From NCBI GenBank assembly GCA_003993805.1, contig RSEF01000014.1, positions 124,001 through 188,000 of the forward strand: a DNA stretch of 64,000 nt, in the 5' to 3' direction. The notes below the pieces were generated by a model, which was given only the letters and a program-made list of their open reading frames with translations, had not been told where the DNA came from and searched no databases. Position numbers and translations under genes: made by a program. Of the stretch, positions 26,180 through 37,380 are shown one piece after another. This DNA is from Himantopus leucocephalus (Eukaryota; Chordata; Aves; Charadriiformes; Recurvirostridae). The stretch's first letter is position 1, and every line of letters begins with the position of its first letter.

Positions 26180-26430
26180 TCATCTTATTTAAAACAAGAG
26201 GGGGGAGATGTGGGGAGGAGGGATGGGATTGGCCTGCTAATCCTAATAAGAGGAAACCCATTCAAATGAATAATTTTATAAACTACTGAGTACTTGTGCT
26301 GAATAAGAAGTGAAGCCTACTGCTATTAGCTTTGGCAATAACAGGCTGCTTTGATTATTAAAGCCACCGTGAGGGAATACCTAGCAGCAGACGCTGCCAG
26401 TGAACCACATAGACTTTGGACAGGACATCC
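26180..26430. promoter_or_regulatory. possible conserved non-coding element
   Basis: Sequence from GATTGGCCTGCTAATCCTAA onward has CTAATCC (bicoid-like), ATTGG/CCAAT, ATTAGC and TTATAAA elements in repeat-free DNA. This style is common in developmental enhancers. No comparative evidence is available here. Confidence 0.2.
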
Positions 26431-26472
26431 TTTCAATATGTAAGTGCAGGGAAACATTTCCTTTAATCAAAC

Positions 26473-26488
26473 AAAAAAAAAAAAAAAA
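26473..26488. repeat. poly-A tract, 16 A
   Basis: A16 without an upstream AATAAA within 30 bases, so not an obvious retroposon tail. Confidence 0.9.
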
Positions 26489-26984
26489 GAAAACCAAATT
26501 CCCACTACATTCAAAGCAAAACTACTCTGCCATAAAAATAATAGTACTATTCATACTCTAACTTATAAATGATCCTTTTTCTATGCTAGGAGGTATACAT
26601 TGCATGGTATGAACACACCATTGCACCATCCACTGCTGTGTAATGCTTAAAACACATGCAGGAGAGCCAGAGATACAAAAGGAGGGGACATGCACCAGTA
26701 AACCTGGAGGCAGTTCCCAGAGTGTCAGAACCTGCCTCAAGCAGACACCGTTACAGCCCTCTCCCTGTGAGTACAGGGAAACACAGAACAGGAACCCCAC
26801 GTGAAATATTAGAAACCATTTGAGAACCACCTTTAATAGTTAAAATTCAATTTCAGTACTTAAGTGATTAATATATTAATATTTCTTGATTCTTGCTTAT
26901 GGAAGGCAGTGCTTGTAACATTTACAAAGCTCCCACATTCCTCAGAATTTGCTTAGGTAGTGATTTTGAAGGCATGTGCTGCTA

Positions 26985-27115
26985 ATCAATGTGTTAATGA
27001 TTTCTTCCATGCTGTAATCCATCATTTTATCACAGCACACAATTTAGCAATTTGCTTATGCTAATTACTACAACAGCCACAGCAGTTCTGAGCACAGCTC
27101 CAGGCTATGGCTAGA
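26985..27115. promoter_or_regulatory. possible conserved non-coding element, homeodomain sites
   Basis: Dense TTAATGA, CTAATTAC, TTATGCTAATTA and CAATTTAG motifs in about 130 bases fit homeodomain/POU site clusters. Inference only. Confidence 0.2.
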
Positions 27116-27288
27116 GAAATGTTTGCCATGTTATTTACATTTCCTCTGTTTTCCCTGGGGAAGGCCCAGAATCAGGAAAACACGTGAAAATTTTACTGAG
27201 ATACCAAAGATATGTGTGTTGTAATCAGCAAGTTTCCCTCCGTGATCACTGCAAAGGAAGCTTATGGAAAGCTGCTCTCGTCTCCAGA

Positions 27289-27341
27289 ATCCACTGCACT
27301 CCCAGGTGCAGGGGTGAACACGAGACAGCCAGGAATTACAG
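27289..27341 (+). other. candidate 53-nt exon
   Basis: The acceptor GCTGCTCTCGTCTCCAG and the donor AATTACAG|GTAAAAGG bracket about 53 nt. The frame STALPGAGVNTRQPGIT is open. The donor is moderate. Edges are good to within a few bases. Confidence 0.12.
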
Positions 27342-27609
27342 GTAAAAGGGGCTTCTTGCTGTGCTGCTTGTGCTACAGTATGTGTCAGGGATGAGGGCTG
27401 TTAATCACATGAGCAAAGCAGCCCGAGAGACAGCAGTTTGACAGATAGAGCACCAGGTGGGCATCACATTCAGGCTTTATTTTCAGGCTTTTGTTGTATT
27501 GCCTGTTTAGGCTGCTTTGACCTTTCCGAGGGCAGGACGCATTGCCAGGGTATCCTGCTTGCGTGAGGGTGTTCCTAACAGAAAGTATTTTGCCAGTGCA
27601 GTCAGCAGC

Positions 27610-27630
27610 GTGTGTGTGTGTGTGTGTGTG
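27610..27630. repeat. (TG)n microsatellite
   Basis: Ten uninterrupted TG dinucleotides. This is the only long pure TG array in the window. Confidence 0.95.
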
Positions 27631-28797
27631 CGCCCCTGAGGTATTCTGTCCACATGTGAGCGTTCGTCGGGGTAAAGAGTTCCTCTCCTTCCTATCTGTG
27701 CTGCAGAAATTTTACCCACCTCTTAAGCACAAGAGGGGGATTCTCTCTATCTGGTCACCAGTGCAGCCTCCCTGTATAGTCAGCTGATGGTGGCTGTAAG
27801 CAAGGAGCAGCCTTCGGGGTGTCCTGATACAGTAACAGCATTTTATTTAGCAAGGGTTGGCGGTCTGGTGTCCCTGAGGGAACTGCCAGGCAGGATACGG
27901 GCACCAAGACACTCTTCTCCCTGACGTCCTGGGGAACCCAGCAAATTTCTGCGTCGGCTTGGGAAGTGTCAGATGCTGACCTGGACCGGAGCTCTGCATC
28001 TCGAGTGAGCACTGGACGGGTGTTTCAGAGGACAGATGTGGCTGGAGGGGATTTGAACCTACTGCCGTGCCCCTGGCCTTGCTGGGAACCTGAAGGCAAT
28101 GTTGAAATTGCAGCCTGTCACAGAACAATAGTTTTCAACCTCAGTCATAATTGCCCTCTTAAAAGTAGCACAGAAGACTTTCCTGACAAGGCCATTACTG
28201 TTGAAAGGACAAAGGGAAAGTAGTTAGTCAGCTGTGTTCAGAACTGGGTTATCAAATTAGCTTCAGCCACTTTCAATTACAGAATCTCATGGTTTTGAAA
28301 TGAGCTCTAAATGAGGGGCTATAATTCTTTGTCGACAGTGAGCAAAAAGAACATAATCATCATTATTTAACAGGGGCCTACAGTCTAGCTAGCTCCAGGA
28401 TAACTTTGTCCGAGAGAAGAAAGGATTCAATTGGCATGAGCAAGGCAAAGGATTATCTGCTGGCCAGGCTTCCATGCATTTCTCCATCCTGCAGCTATGG
28501 AAGTGACCTTGAGAGTCATCCAGGAGGGATTTACTCCCAGAGCCATTCTGAACCACTGGCTAATGAAACATAAATACAACAAAAATTAGAGCAGTAGGGG
28601 TTGTCCCAGGCATGCATCACTCCACCTTAAGCTGGGGCTTTGTGACTTCCACTCTGCCTGAAGGCTGTTGTTATTATAATGGTGGTGTCAAATCCTACCT
28701 GTCTGGTGGCTGTTGGGTGTTACCGCTGCTTTGTATCACCATAACAAGGAGAGAAGAGCTGGGCTCATGCCAACAGAAAGAAGGTTCATTTGCAGGA

Positions 28798-29409
28798 TCA
28801 GGCAGCCTCCTGGAACGAGCCAGTGCCTGTCCTACCGCTCCTCATTTTCCCCGATGCAGCCGAGACAGAGTAGCCTTTTGCTATGCCGTGCTGTACAGCC
28901 ACTCTGCCCCAGTCAGCCAGAGGGTCTGGGTGCAGTAGACAAGCTTGGCCAGGGACCACTGAGCCACCAGCAGTGGGTACAAAACTTTTAAAAATGCAAT
29001 GGCAGCATATAGGGTCTGTGGGAAGGGATGTCTGGTGGCATCTGATGGATGCCACCACCATCCTTGCAGGATACTTCAGGAACATACCCAGGTTCAAGAG
29101 AATGGCTTGCAGCCTCCCACCCCAGTCTGTGGTTTGGTTACTTGGGGTGGTCAAGTCCTTAGAGTCAAGGCAGTGACTGAGACCTCCGAGGCCATCTTCC
29201 AAACACAGTCCTTTAACAATATGCAGAGGCGACATCAGCGAAATTGTCCAGGCTTCTTGGTCTCCAAGGGAGCTGCTGATGACATCCAGATTGTTTTTCA
29301 GTGCATGGTCCAGCGACAGAAATTGCAAGGACACCATTGTCATGCAGGCTTTGGTGGGCCACCAAGGGAGATCAACAGATATCTTGGCAGGCTTCATTGA
29401 ACGCTTCAT
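28798..29409 (-). CDS. longest frame in the window, 203 codons, unidentified
   Basis: An ATG at 29409-29407 starts an uninterrupted 203-codon frame. It begins MKRSMKPAKISVDLPWWPTK and includes LDHALKNNLDVISSSLGDQE. No signal peptide, known catalytic motif or repeat is visible. Plus-strand frames of 97 and 133 codons overlap it, which points to stop-poor composition rather than coding. The block is G+C-richer than its flanks and has no AATAAA plus poly-A that would mark a processed pseudogene. Possibilities are a retrocopy remnant, an lncRNA, or chance. Confidence 0.15.
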   Translation of the reverse strand: MKRSMKPAKISVDLPWWPTKACMTMVSLQFLSLDHALKNNLDVISSSLGDQEAWTISLMSPLHIVKGLCLEDGLGGLSHCLDSKDLTTPSNQTTDWGGRLQAILLNLGMFLKYPARMVVASIRCHQTSLPTDPICCHCIFKSFVPTAGGSVVPGQACLLHPDPLADWGRVAVQHGIAKGYSVSAASGKMRSGRTGTGSFQEAA

Positions 29410-30029
29410 GGCATCTATGTTCTCTGTAACTCAGGCTCTGAAACCAGTTTAAATACATTAAAGAGGTTGAATTATGGTCCCTCATTTTCTCAGTGCCTCC
29501 ATGTGGGAATGAGAGACAATAGTTCTCTGTATCTCAGGATGGCAGCTGCAACAGTAAGTGTGAGAAGATGAGAAACTTCAGGGATGGAATCACGGTAACC
29601 AGCATTAGGCTTGTCTCCACATGCAAGTGAGTAAGCAGTACATGGTACCATGGATGTACATACCACAAGAGCTAGTCTGCACTGATCCCCCCACTGCACA
29701 CTCTAATGTAAGCATGAAGTCATCTGTCACATCTTGAAAGTAAATTCTGATCTGGCCTATCTCACATGAAGCTATGTAATTACTTCACATAACTCTAGAC
29801 TGACTCATCTACTTAAGGAGTTTACGCTACCCCTGAGGTAGTGGAGAAAGAGGAATCACCAGATTATGATGAGGTGGGGGTAAGGAAGCAAGTTTTGAGT
29901 ATTGTGTGATACATTTTCAGGAAAATTTTACAAAACAGATGGACAATCCACAAACCATTTTTCTTCTCCTGTTCACTGGATTTCAAAGGTCAAATTTACT
30001 ACTTTCTGGCTGCTACTAAGTTTGGGCCA

Positions 30030-30105
30030 AGTATCTGGGGCAAAATTCTGTCTCTGCTGAAGTCAAGGGAGTTTCGCTATTTATTTCAACAGGTCATTGA
30101 TCCTT
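30030..30105 (+). repeat. ancient amniote-type repeat fragment
   Basis: GGGGCAAAATTCTGTCTCTG followed by CTGAAGTCAAGGGAGTTTCG fits the CAAATTCTG...TTGACTTCAATGGAGTT order of the same old repeat class. Confidence 0.4.
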
Positions 30106-33100
30106 TAATTTTTGTTCTGCATTTCTGAATCAACACTGCCCTCAGGCTTGGGAATGTATTTAGATTTACACACAGTCATGAATACACACACAAATGAAAG
30201 TGACAGAGAAAGAAACCAATTCTTTTCAAGTCCCACAGCTTTTATTAATTTGTTCAGTCCTTGTTCTGTACATTAATTTTATTTTCAACAAGACTTCTAT
30301 ACAAGTTCCAAAATGAATATCTGGGGAAAACTCACGCCATTTCACACTAGACTTGTTGTTACTGACACTGTCAGGAATTTAGACGTTGATTTTCGTGTTT
30401 TCCTTGACAGTTTTGTGGGGTTTATTCTATTCTTCACCATAAATGAAGTTTCACTGACAATGCCTAATAGCTGATGAAATTGCTTTTAAGTTTTCCTTGG
30501 GAAACATCATAATATTATATCTAAAAATTAAATTATTTTAAACAGTGGGAATACGGAGGTCAGTCAGTTGTGTAGTGTAAGACTGTATCATGAAAAGGTG
30601 GAAAATGTCTCCTAATGGATGCATTGCTTGACTAAGGCTTATAGCATTTACCCTCAACTTGCTACTCAGAATGGCAAAGAACTCTCATTTAAAAAAATTA
30701 AAGTTGATAGAAGATTAATGTTCCAATTAGCCCTGGGGTGGAGAGATCTCATTTCTCATCAGAGAGATGGACATTACGAACAGCATGTAGTTTGGGCACA
30801 TTGGGGTAGGATCCTGTGAGGACCATCAGAAAAGGAGTTTCATTCAGGTGTTGAATGAACAAGCAGGGCTCTGATTCACTCCTGGGTTTGTCATCACGGC
30901 CACATGCTGCTTCCATGCCTTGGTTTCACTTTCATGAAATGGAGCTTGATCTTTTGCCTTCCTTGTGGTTTTTTTTCTGTGTTGACACTTAGATTTTAGA
31001 CACTTTAGAGGAAACAGAGAGTCTCGGGGCCTTGATTTTGTCAGGTCCACTTAGTCCTGCTATGAATCAAAGTGTTATTGATTATAGACAGTTCTGTCAT
31101 GTCCCAAAGTGCTAGTTGGCTCTTGGAGAACCTGTTGTCAACACTGTCAGTGCAAGTAAGATAGTTCCAATTTTGAATTCTAAACATACAGGAGCCCATT
31201 AGCAAGTCAGAGCCTTCTCTCAAGGGATCTGTAAAATTTCCTGCAGTTTCTCTTTGGCTTTCAGTAAAGAGAAATGCCACTGCCTCCCCTTGCCTCCAGG
31301 ACCACAGTACATGTATACCCTCATGCATGGAGTGTGGTACACGTGCACGCAGAGTCTGTAACAGGAATTAGCACTTCAGTGTGCAAAACAACAGGGCAGC
31401 TGGTGTGCCTGTGTTGTGTTTACACACCTCATTCACCCAAACCTCTGTTAAATGGCCTAATGAAACAAGGTGCTCTGAGGGAAAAGCCCATTTAACAGAA
31501 TAACAAATCCTATTAAACTCAGTGGAGCTGGAAATCTACTGCATAATAAATTAACTCTGAATTTGTGGCTTTGAACATAAATTTTCAGGTCTAGACTGAT
31601 ACATTTTTAGGCTTGCATGCAACTTGGCTAATAAGCTCAGCATTGGTTTTCCTTTAGATGCATTTTGCTGATAGATTTTCTCTCTCTGTTTCTACAAGAG
31701 CAGCAGTTTTATTGTCCTCCTGCTACAGGAGGAAGAGCTGTCATTACTCAAACTGCAGGAGCACTTGTGCATTTGTGTTCAAGAGTGAGACTACAAGATG
31801 AACCTGTAAGCGCCCAGACCTGTAAGCAAAGGACTGTCCCTCTCCCAGAGGCCGGGCAATCTAAGGCATTCCAATACAGTCCACGTATCCATAGATCAGG
31901 GAGAGGAGAAATGCTGTCTCCAAGTGATGCAGTCAGCTGCACAAAAGGCATTTTAGGCTGGGAAACAGTATGGCTGTACATGACTTGGTACAGGGCCCAC
32001 TGTAATAAGCCAGGAGATGGGTTTTACTGATCTGGATGTAATTCAGCACGAATGTGGCGATGCAACTTCCAGGCCAGACCTGGCGTGCCCACTGAACTGT
32101 GGGAACCTACTTGGGGCCTGTCCAATATCTCAGCTTTGGGCTCTGTCATGCAGTGGAAGCATATGTCGTCTCCAGTGCAGCATGCATCAACACTTGTCTT
32201 GAAATGGTCTCGCTGGCGTGCGACCTGAGAGATACAAAATAGTCAACACAGTAAAATCCTGGTAGAATTAATTTGAGCAACCTCCCTTTCAGTTATTGCT
32301 TCTGACTGATCACAGCGGCTACATGGATTAAACAGTGAAGTCACCAAATCAAACTACTTGAATAAAAGCTGAGTTTCCATCCTGTGAAGCCAGAACGCAT
32401 CCTGCAAAGCTCTTCACTGCCAAGGCAGCTCAGCCAGGTTATATAATTGGCACCCTCACAAGCTTTTCATCTTTGTCTGAGTGGTGCTCGAAAGGAGTGA
32501 AGTTCTCTCCTACCCTTGAAAATATCGATGAAACTCTCAGAGAGTGCTTACTGCTGAATGTCCCACTGATGACAAGAAGCCAAGGGCACACTGCCTCACC
32601 GCCAACAAGCAAAGAGCTTCTGGAAAGTCAATCTTCCTCCTCTTTAAAAAAAAAAAAAACAACCAAAAACCCCAGTGATTCTCAGGAGCATTCCCACCAA
32701 AATTATTTAGATCCTTTGGGTCCCTAGTTTCTACTCTACATGATATAAGAGTGCCAGATCTAATCCAGAGGCTATTTCTTTACAGCTCGTATTCAGGAAT
32801 AGCTGAAATTCACTCTCTGCCTTTCTATGGCAGGCTGGAGGCATTGCCTGGCCCGCCTGGACATGCTGTGGTGGGGTGTTGAGCCCCTCAACACAATATG
32901 TACAACCTCCCAAGGCACCAGGTGAACTTGGGCACGTCGGCCTGCTCTGCCTGACCCTGGGAGCACATTTTGGGGCTTGAGTTTGAGCAAGCAGTGAATC
33001 TGTCCTTGTGGGCTGACTGCGCTTGTCTTTTTGAAGGGCAACAGGGATGCAGACAGTGAGCTAAAGTCTAACTTACTGGGGTGAATCAATTCTGATGTAA

Positions 33101-33621
33101 CTTCATGCATGTCACTAAAATTACACTTGGTCCAGGATCTGTACACGCTGAGTATGTCACTGGATTTATTGCTGTCTCCTATAGAGCAACTGAGACATTT
33201 CTGTGAGGAGAACTGGCAAGGGCAGAACACCGGCAACCCCCCAGGTACACGGGAAAGGTTAGCTGGATGGTGTCTTTAAATCCCCATTAGTGTTCGGGGT
33301 CAGCAACCTTCTGCAGAGTGCCAGTCCGTAGGTAGGCGGAGGAGACCTCTCCCAGCAGGGCTGTAGTTGCTGGCATCTTCTTGTCCTTCTGAGAAAATGA
33401 CAAGTGCATTGGGGCCTGGAGCATAGACTAACATATACCTGTTTCTGCTCCCTTTTTGGCCCGGTTTGGGGATCGGGGCTATTCATTCAATGACAGGTAA
33501 GGGTCGCAGCACCCATCAGCAGCAGTGCTTGGGGAGCAGTTTATCAGGAGCACAGAAATGAGGAAAGCGGCCACAACTCTGGCAGTTAAGAGGAAATTGC
33601 TATATATTACTACATTTGGTG

Positions 33622-33654
33622 GGTTGGTTTTTGGTTGGTTTTTTTTTTTTTTTT
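33622..33654. repeat. GGTT repeats and poly-T
   Basis: GGTTGGTTTTTGGTTGG leads into a T run of about 16, some 180 bases upstream of the CpG island. Confidence 0.85.
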
Positions 33655-33984
33655 AACCTTTAGGACAGTCTGACCAGGCTCTTTGTTTGCTTGCTCTTTT
33701 TCTCAATTCCCTTCAGCTAGTTGCTTTTTCTGGGCTGTTTGAAACAAAAAAGGTGTCAACAGGGTAAAGGAAACGTGGTAACAGGAGGGCAACTGAGCCC
33801 ATTAAGGGCTGAAAGGGGGATGTTAAGAAAGCGCTGGGCGGAGACAAAGATCTGTAATCGCCGCCGGCGCCCCCTCCTCACCCCCTCCCCGGCGGGACAC
33901 CTCCGGCCGCGGCCATCGCCTCAGCGGCCGCACGCGCCACTGGCGGCGAGGAGGGGCGGGGCGAGGCGGTGCATGCCGGGAAGG

Positions 33985-34144
33985 GCCCGGCCATGAAGGC
34001 GCTGCCCGGCCTGAGGGAGGGCGGTTCGGCAGCGGTGGAGCAGGGGCTCTGGTGTGGGCCTCTGCCGGGCGAGGAGCAGGTGCTTTGTGTGGAGGCGGTA
34101 GCCTGCTCCAGCTGCTGAGCCGAGGGCTCGTTGGCGTGGTGGAG
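33985..34144 (+). other. putative first exon, non-coding or 5' UTR (start approximate)
   Basis: The segment lies just downstream of the GC box and ends at GTGGAG|GTAAGG, a near-consensus donor starting at 34145. Any coding frame begun at the ATG at 33993 closes at 34118, before the donor. The exon is therefore most simply a 5' UTR exon of a gene whose coding part lies further along the plus strand. The transcription start is not visible, and I set the left edge only by the position of the GC box and the ZNF143-like element. No downstream exon can be assigned with certainty. Confidence 0.5.
33993..34118 (+). CDS. short upstream ORF, 41 codons, in the CpG-island exon
   Basis: An ATG with G at -3 (GGCCATGA) opens a 41-codon frame that begins MKALPGLREGG and ends with ...ACSSC and TGA at 34116-34118, inside the putative first exon. 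If that exon is real, this is a candidate uORF that could reduce translation of the main frame. An alternative is that an earlier, weak donor at about 34080 (CAG|GTGCTT) makes this the true N-terminus. The G+C-rich composition makes stop codons rare here by chance, so openness alone is weak evidence. Confidence 0.2.
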   Translation: MKALPGLREGGSAAVEQGLWCGPLPGEEQVLCVEAVACSSC

Positions 34145-34145
34145 G

Positions 34146-35153
34146 TAAGGCGGCCTCGCTCGCAGCTGTGGGCATCGGTGGTGCCATCAGGTACTGGGCG
34201 CCACCTCATGAGAGGCAGTGCTGTACGTGGGCGCCAGCCGCCCTGAAGTTGGCATTCTGCGCAAGTGGTTTTCCCCTTGGGATGTTTGTCTCACATGAGA
34301 GGAAAAGCCAAATGCAGTTTATGCAACGAAGCTTCCACTGGCACGTGCTCCCTGGAGGACTTCTGTCACTGTTGAGGTCCTTATCGTGATGTCCATAGGA
34401 TGTGTACTGGGATGGCCCCGCCACCCTGGCCCCGTGAGGTGAGCTGCAGGCAGCTCTTGGGCAGAGCTTGGCTGTGTCTGGTGGTGTACACCTGCTTCCA
34501 TTGCCTGGGTGGAAGAAAGGAGTCTGAACATTTAGCTTGTTTAAATATGCATTTTCCATATGTCATTGTTCGAGGGTGATGGTGTTTAGCTCCTGTTTGA
34601 TTTCCTGGACTTAGCTGCATTAAACCAAGAAGCTAGAGTTGGACCAGTTGGTGTGAAGGGGGGAGTTGCGGGTGGAGCGTTTTTGCACATCTATATGGCA
34701 GAAAAAAGGAATTAATTGTTAAATACTATGAAAAAACCCTCCACAACCATGAACAGTATTTCTCCTGTGATGCAATTCAGCTTGGTCAAATAACCTGCTG
34801 AAGAGGAGATGCATACCAGGTGATAGTTTAGGGAAAGTGATACTTTTGAGAAAGTGTGTCCCTGGGCCTGTGCCTTAACCCATGTTGCAGATCCCAGTAC
34901 CACGTTAGGTGAGTTGCTGAGAGAGGTGAGAAGCAGAGGGGAGTGGGACTCCAGAAGTCTGTTTTGTGAGCTTAAAATGGTCATTAAATAAGGAGAGTTT
35001 ATCTTCTACTAGTGCTTTTGGTTTGGGGTGATTCCTGAATATCAGAGCTGAGCATGAGCAACTTCTGTACTGGAGTCACATGAATAGCTAAGATGTACTT
35101 GGGTTAACTTTCTATATAGTTGTCTTTAGCAAGAGCTAGTTTGTTGTTCCAGC
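34146..35153. other. intron-like sequence after the CpG island
   Basis: The C+G content declines over the first 300 bases, as is usual at the downstream edge of an island. Several open frames on the minus strand near 34.2-34.6 kb are by-products of composition. I see no further exon, repeat or RNA gene here. Confidence 0.5.
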
Positions 35154-35305
35154 TAGCCTCAAAGTCATAGCAGAGCACTGATGCTTGTGAAATTTAATAT
35201 TCCTAAAAATGACAATCGCCATAACCCTTAAAGTTCACTGCACCCAGTTGTCTGGTGTCTCTGCACTTCTTCCACTTGGCAATTTCCACGTTGCCATTTT
35301 AGATA
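35154..35305 (+). other. possible alternative 5' exon ending in strong donor
   Basis: The donor GATA|GTAAGTATT at 35306 is strong, and the acceptor (TTTGTTGTTCCAG, about 35153) is reasonable. The segment has an ATG at 35163 giving a 16-codon frame, and another at 35209 with a frame open through the donor (phase 1 out). Joined to 36164 the second frame stops quickly. Joined to 36466 it stays open. It could be an alternative 5' exon. Confidence 0.15.
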
Positions 35306-36163
35306 GTAAGTATTACCAATCTCCAAAACAATTAAGGTGCATTTTGTTGCTTATTGAAGAGATGGAAGATTCACAAAGACTATTTCTTCTTGTGCATGAG
35401 AGATTCACAGATTTCTTTGATCGTGGGTATTAAGATTGGAATTGAACTCATCCATATTTCTGAATGTATAAACCAAAGATGAGCTCTCATGGGTTGTAGT
35501 TGCAGCTTTACAGTAAGAGGCTAAGCAGCTCTTCATAAGTTCCATAGGAGCATCAGTTGATTATTTTGGATTTTTAAAAGTATAAAAGAATTGAAATGTG
35601 TGGGCATGCTTTAAGAGCTGTTGGCTTTCTGGCTTTTTTCTATAAATAGCACACAGCATTTTTTCTGTTAAGGCAAAGTTCAAATAGAGAAAAGCATCTT
35701 GCGTTCTGCTGCATGCATTCTTGCGCAGTAGCTTCTCAAAGGACAACTGCTAAAATAAAACTGTTTACAATAACCTCCTCAGATAAAAACATTTCACTTC
35801 TAAGATTGAGCATAAAATTTTCACGTCTTGCACTTCAGCTCTGATGTGTCTTGCTCTCATATTTTGCCCAGAGGCTTGATTATTGTTCCATTACTAATAC
35901 AACTGGAGGAACTTCTGTTTCAATTCAAGTTCTTCAAGTAAACTCTCTTCAAGTCATCAAGGCCTAGCCACTGTACTCTTTCAATCTCTAGCTATAACTT
36001 TCTTACTTCTTCCACTTACTGTTTCAAATCTGTTTTCTGTTTACCCTTATACAACTTGAATGTAATGGTATTTTTCCTCTTTTCATCGTTGTTCTCCTTG
36101 CTGGCCATCTGTCTTGCTTTGCCATACCCTTATGATGGTGTATATTGCTTGAGTTTTCTGCAG

Positions 36164-36209
36164 TCCAGCTTGAACCCTGGAGACTGCATGAACGTGTTTG
36201 AAGAAAGAT
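36164..36209 (+). CDS. candidate exon, possible start exon of the CpG-island gene
   Basis: The acceptor is GAGTTTTCTGCAG ending at 36163 and the donor is AAGAT|GTAAGAGG at 36210. The open frame enters in phase 0 and leaves in phase 1. It contains an ATG at 36188 in a weak context, followed by NVFEER. The frame stays open to a second, poorer donor (ACTG|GTTAG, exon end 36263). Its phase matches candidate exon 37990-38009. I do not recognise the protein. Splice sites of this quality also arise by chance, so the call rests mainly on phase agreement with the following exons and position below the island. Confidence 0.22.
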
Positions 36210-36465
36210 GTAAGAGGATAGCAGTTCCCAATACCCAAGAGGACAGCACTATTTATAGTACTGGTTAGATCTATTGCTAGGTACTACAAACTAGTGTATG
36301 CATTGAATGAGTCCAGTTCCTTGCCTGTCAACTTTGTAATTAATATAAGCTATTGTTATTGTGGTTCATCTGCTTGTTCAGTGTTTCAGTACTGCAAGTT
36401 CATTGTTCTACAAGTTGCCCCACTGCTCTCCTAAATAAAATGACAAAATGTCTGTTTCCTTGCAG

Positions 36466-36530
36466 TGGATGCAAATGAAGAAAGTGCTGCTTCTGAGAGA
36501 AATTTCGTAACAGTAGCAAAAATGAAATAG
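36466..36530 (+). CDS. candidate alternative exon with stop codon
   Basis: A strong acceptor (TCTGTTTCCTTGCAG, ending 36465) precedes a 21-codon frame beginning with the split codon NTG and DANEESAASERNF, and ending at TAG 36528-36530. It can be entered in phase 1 from either 36209 or a possible donor at 35306 (GATA|GTAAGTATT), which would make it an alternative short C-terminus. An internal GTAACA at 36507 is only a weak donor. No polyadenylation signal follows closely. It is either an alternative terminal exon or chance. Confidence 0.15.
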
Positions 36531-36934
36531 TTTCCCATCTTCTTTACAGTAAACTTAGACTTTCTCCTTTGCATGTCTGTACAATTTTACGGTAGCGTAC
36601 GTGTACAAATTACAGCTCTGATGAACAATCATTGAGGGCATTCAAAACTCAGTGCTGTTGCAGTATCTTCTTGTTTTCTCTTAGAATATGAGTCAGATTA
36701 ACTACATTGGTATATGTCTGAGTCTACTGAAGTGGAAGTGTCATTTTCCTAATAGAGTTTTGTTCTATGACTGCATTGCTAATGGCCTGTTCACCCTGCT
36801 TCCTAAGAACGGCCTAATTAAAGGTTTGACATTGAAAAAGTGATTAAAATTTACATGAAGAGGTATTGAAGGAATTAAATTTTTTTCTGGTGAGTCGATA
36901 AGTAGTAACGTGCATTTTTGGTAAATACTAGAGC

Positions 36935-37075
36935 TCTGATCCAACAGGCTTGCTGGACAGAAGCATCTATTCAAAGGAGGGCATTTAATTCTCACTGATT
37001 TCCTTGAGACTTAAGCATGCGTTTAAAACTTTAAATGCAGACATTACGAATGATATGTGCTGAATAGGGAGTGAA
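36935..37075 (+). repeat. ancient amniote-type repeat fragment
   Basis: ACTGATTTCCTTGAGACTTA followed by AGCATGCGTTTAAAACTTTA and a later GTGCTGAATAGGGAG match the order TTGACTTCAATGGGACTTAAGC, then CATGCTTAAAGTTAAG, then TGCTGAATC. This order is characteristic of an old repeat frequent in turtles, crocodilians and birds. It belongs to the same motif class as the other fragments listed. Confidence 0.5.
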
Positions 37076-37365
37076 CCCTGTATGCCAGTATTTGGCAGGA
37101 TCATACCCATAAGTCTGCATGTGAATTTACTTTTGAATATGCCTTTGGCAGTTTAAAGGATATCCCTTCACAAAATTTAACAGGTGAATAACTAATATAG
37201 GGTTAGGTTCTGGGTAGTCTTGTACCAAGTAGTACACATTTCATACAATAGCCCTCTTGAAGTAACAGACTATCAAAACCATATCAGTAATGCTATTGGA
37301 ATCTGTCCCACTATTGTTGGCTGTCGGAGAATATCAATATTCCTCATGCCTAATCTGAATTTAGC

Positions 37366-37380
37366 AATATATATATATAT
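37366..37380. repeat. short (TA)n array
   Basis: About seven TA units, pure. Confidence 0.85.

Larger units (their letters stand above)
20413..28797. other. gene-poor stretch
   Basis: Besides the small frame at 24242-24409, the exon candidate at 27289-27341, the TG array and two possible regulatory blocks, I see only chance frames. A 164-codon frame at 22030-22524 has no protein features I can interpret. Confidence 0.5.
29410..33829. other. gene-free stretch upstream of the CpG island
   Basis: It contains an amniote-repeat fragment at 30.0 kb, an A14 run at 32646-32659 and the GGTT/poly-T tract. A 147-codon minus-strand frame (32793-33236) lies upstream of the island but shows no splice or promoter support. 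No second gene head-to-head with the island is evident. Confidence 0.5.
33830..34250 (+). promoter_or_regulatory. CpG island promoter
   Basis: This is the only strongly G+C-rich, CpG-dense block in the window, and the flanks drop sharply to A+T-rich, CpG-poor sequence. It contains a consensus GC box (GGGGCGGGGC, 33953-33962) and no TATA box. A GCATGCCGGGAAG element at 33971-33983 reads on the other strand as CTTCCCGGCATGC, close to the TCCCAGCATGC half of the ZNF143/THAP11 promoter motif. Such islands usually mark the 5' end of a broadly expressed gene. The strand is taken from the strong plus-strand donor at 34145. Divergent transcription on the minus strand is possible but I see no clear minus-strand first exon. 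Confidence 0.85.

Noticed and set aside
29831..29845. let-7-like TGAGGTAGTGGAG string
   Set aside because: It matches only the seed; the remainder differs from let-7 and no hairpin partner is visible.
32793..33236. 147-codon minus-strand frame near the CpG island
   Set aside because: It might suggest a divergent gene, but I found no donor or acceptor at its borders and the residues look random.
33823..34209. 128-codon and 88-codon minus-strand frames over the CpG island, rich in Pro, Arg and Ala
   Set aside because: G+C-rich sequence has few stops. The composition is that of the reverse complement of a CpG island, and there is no splice support.
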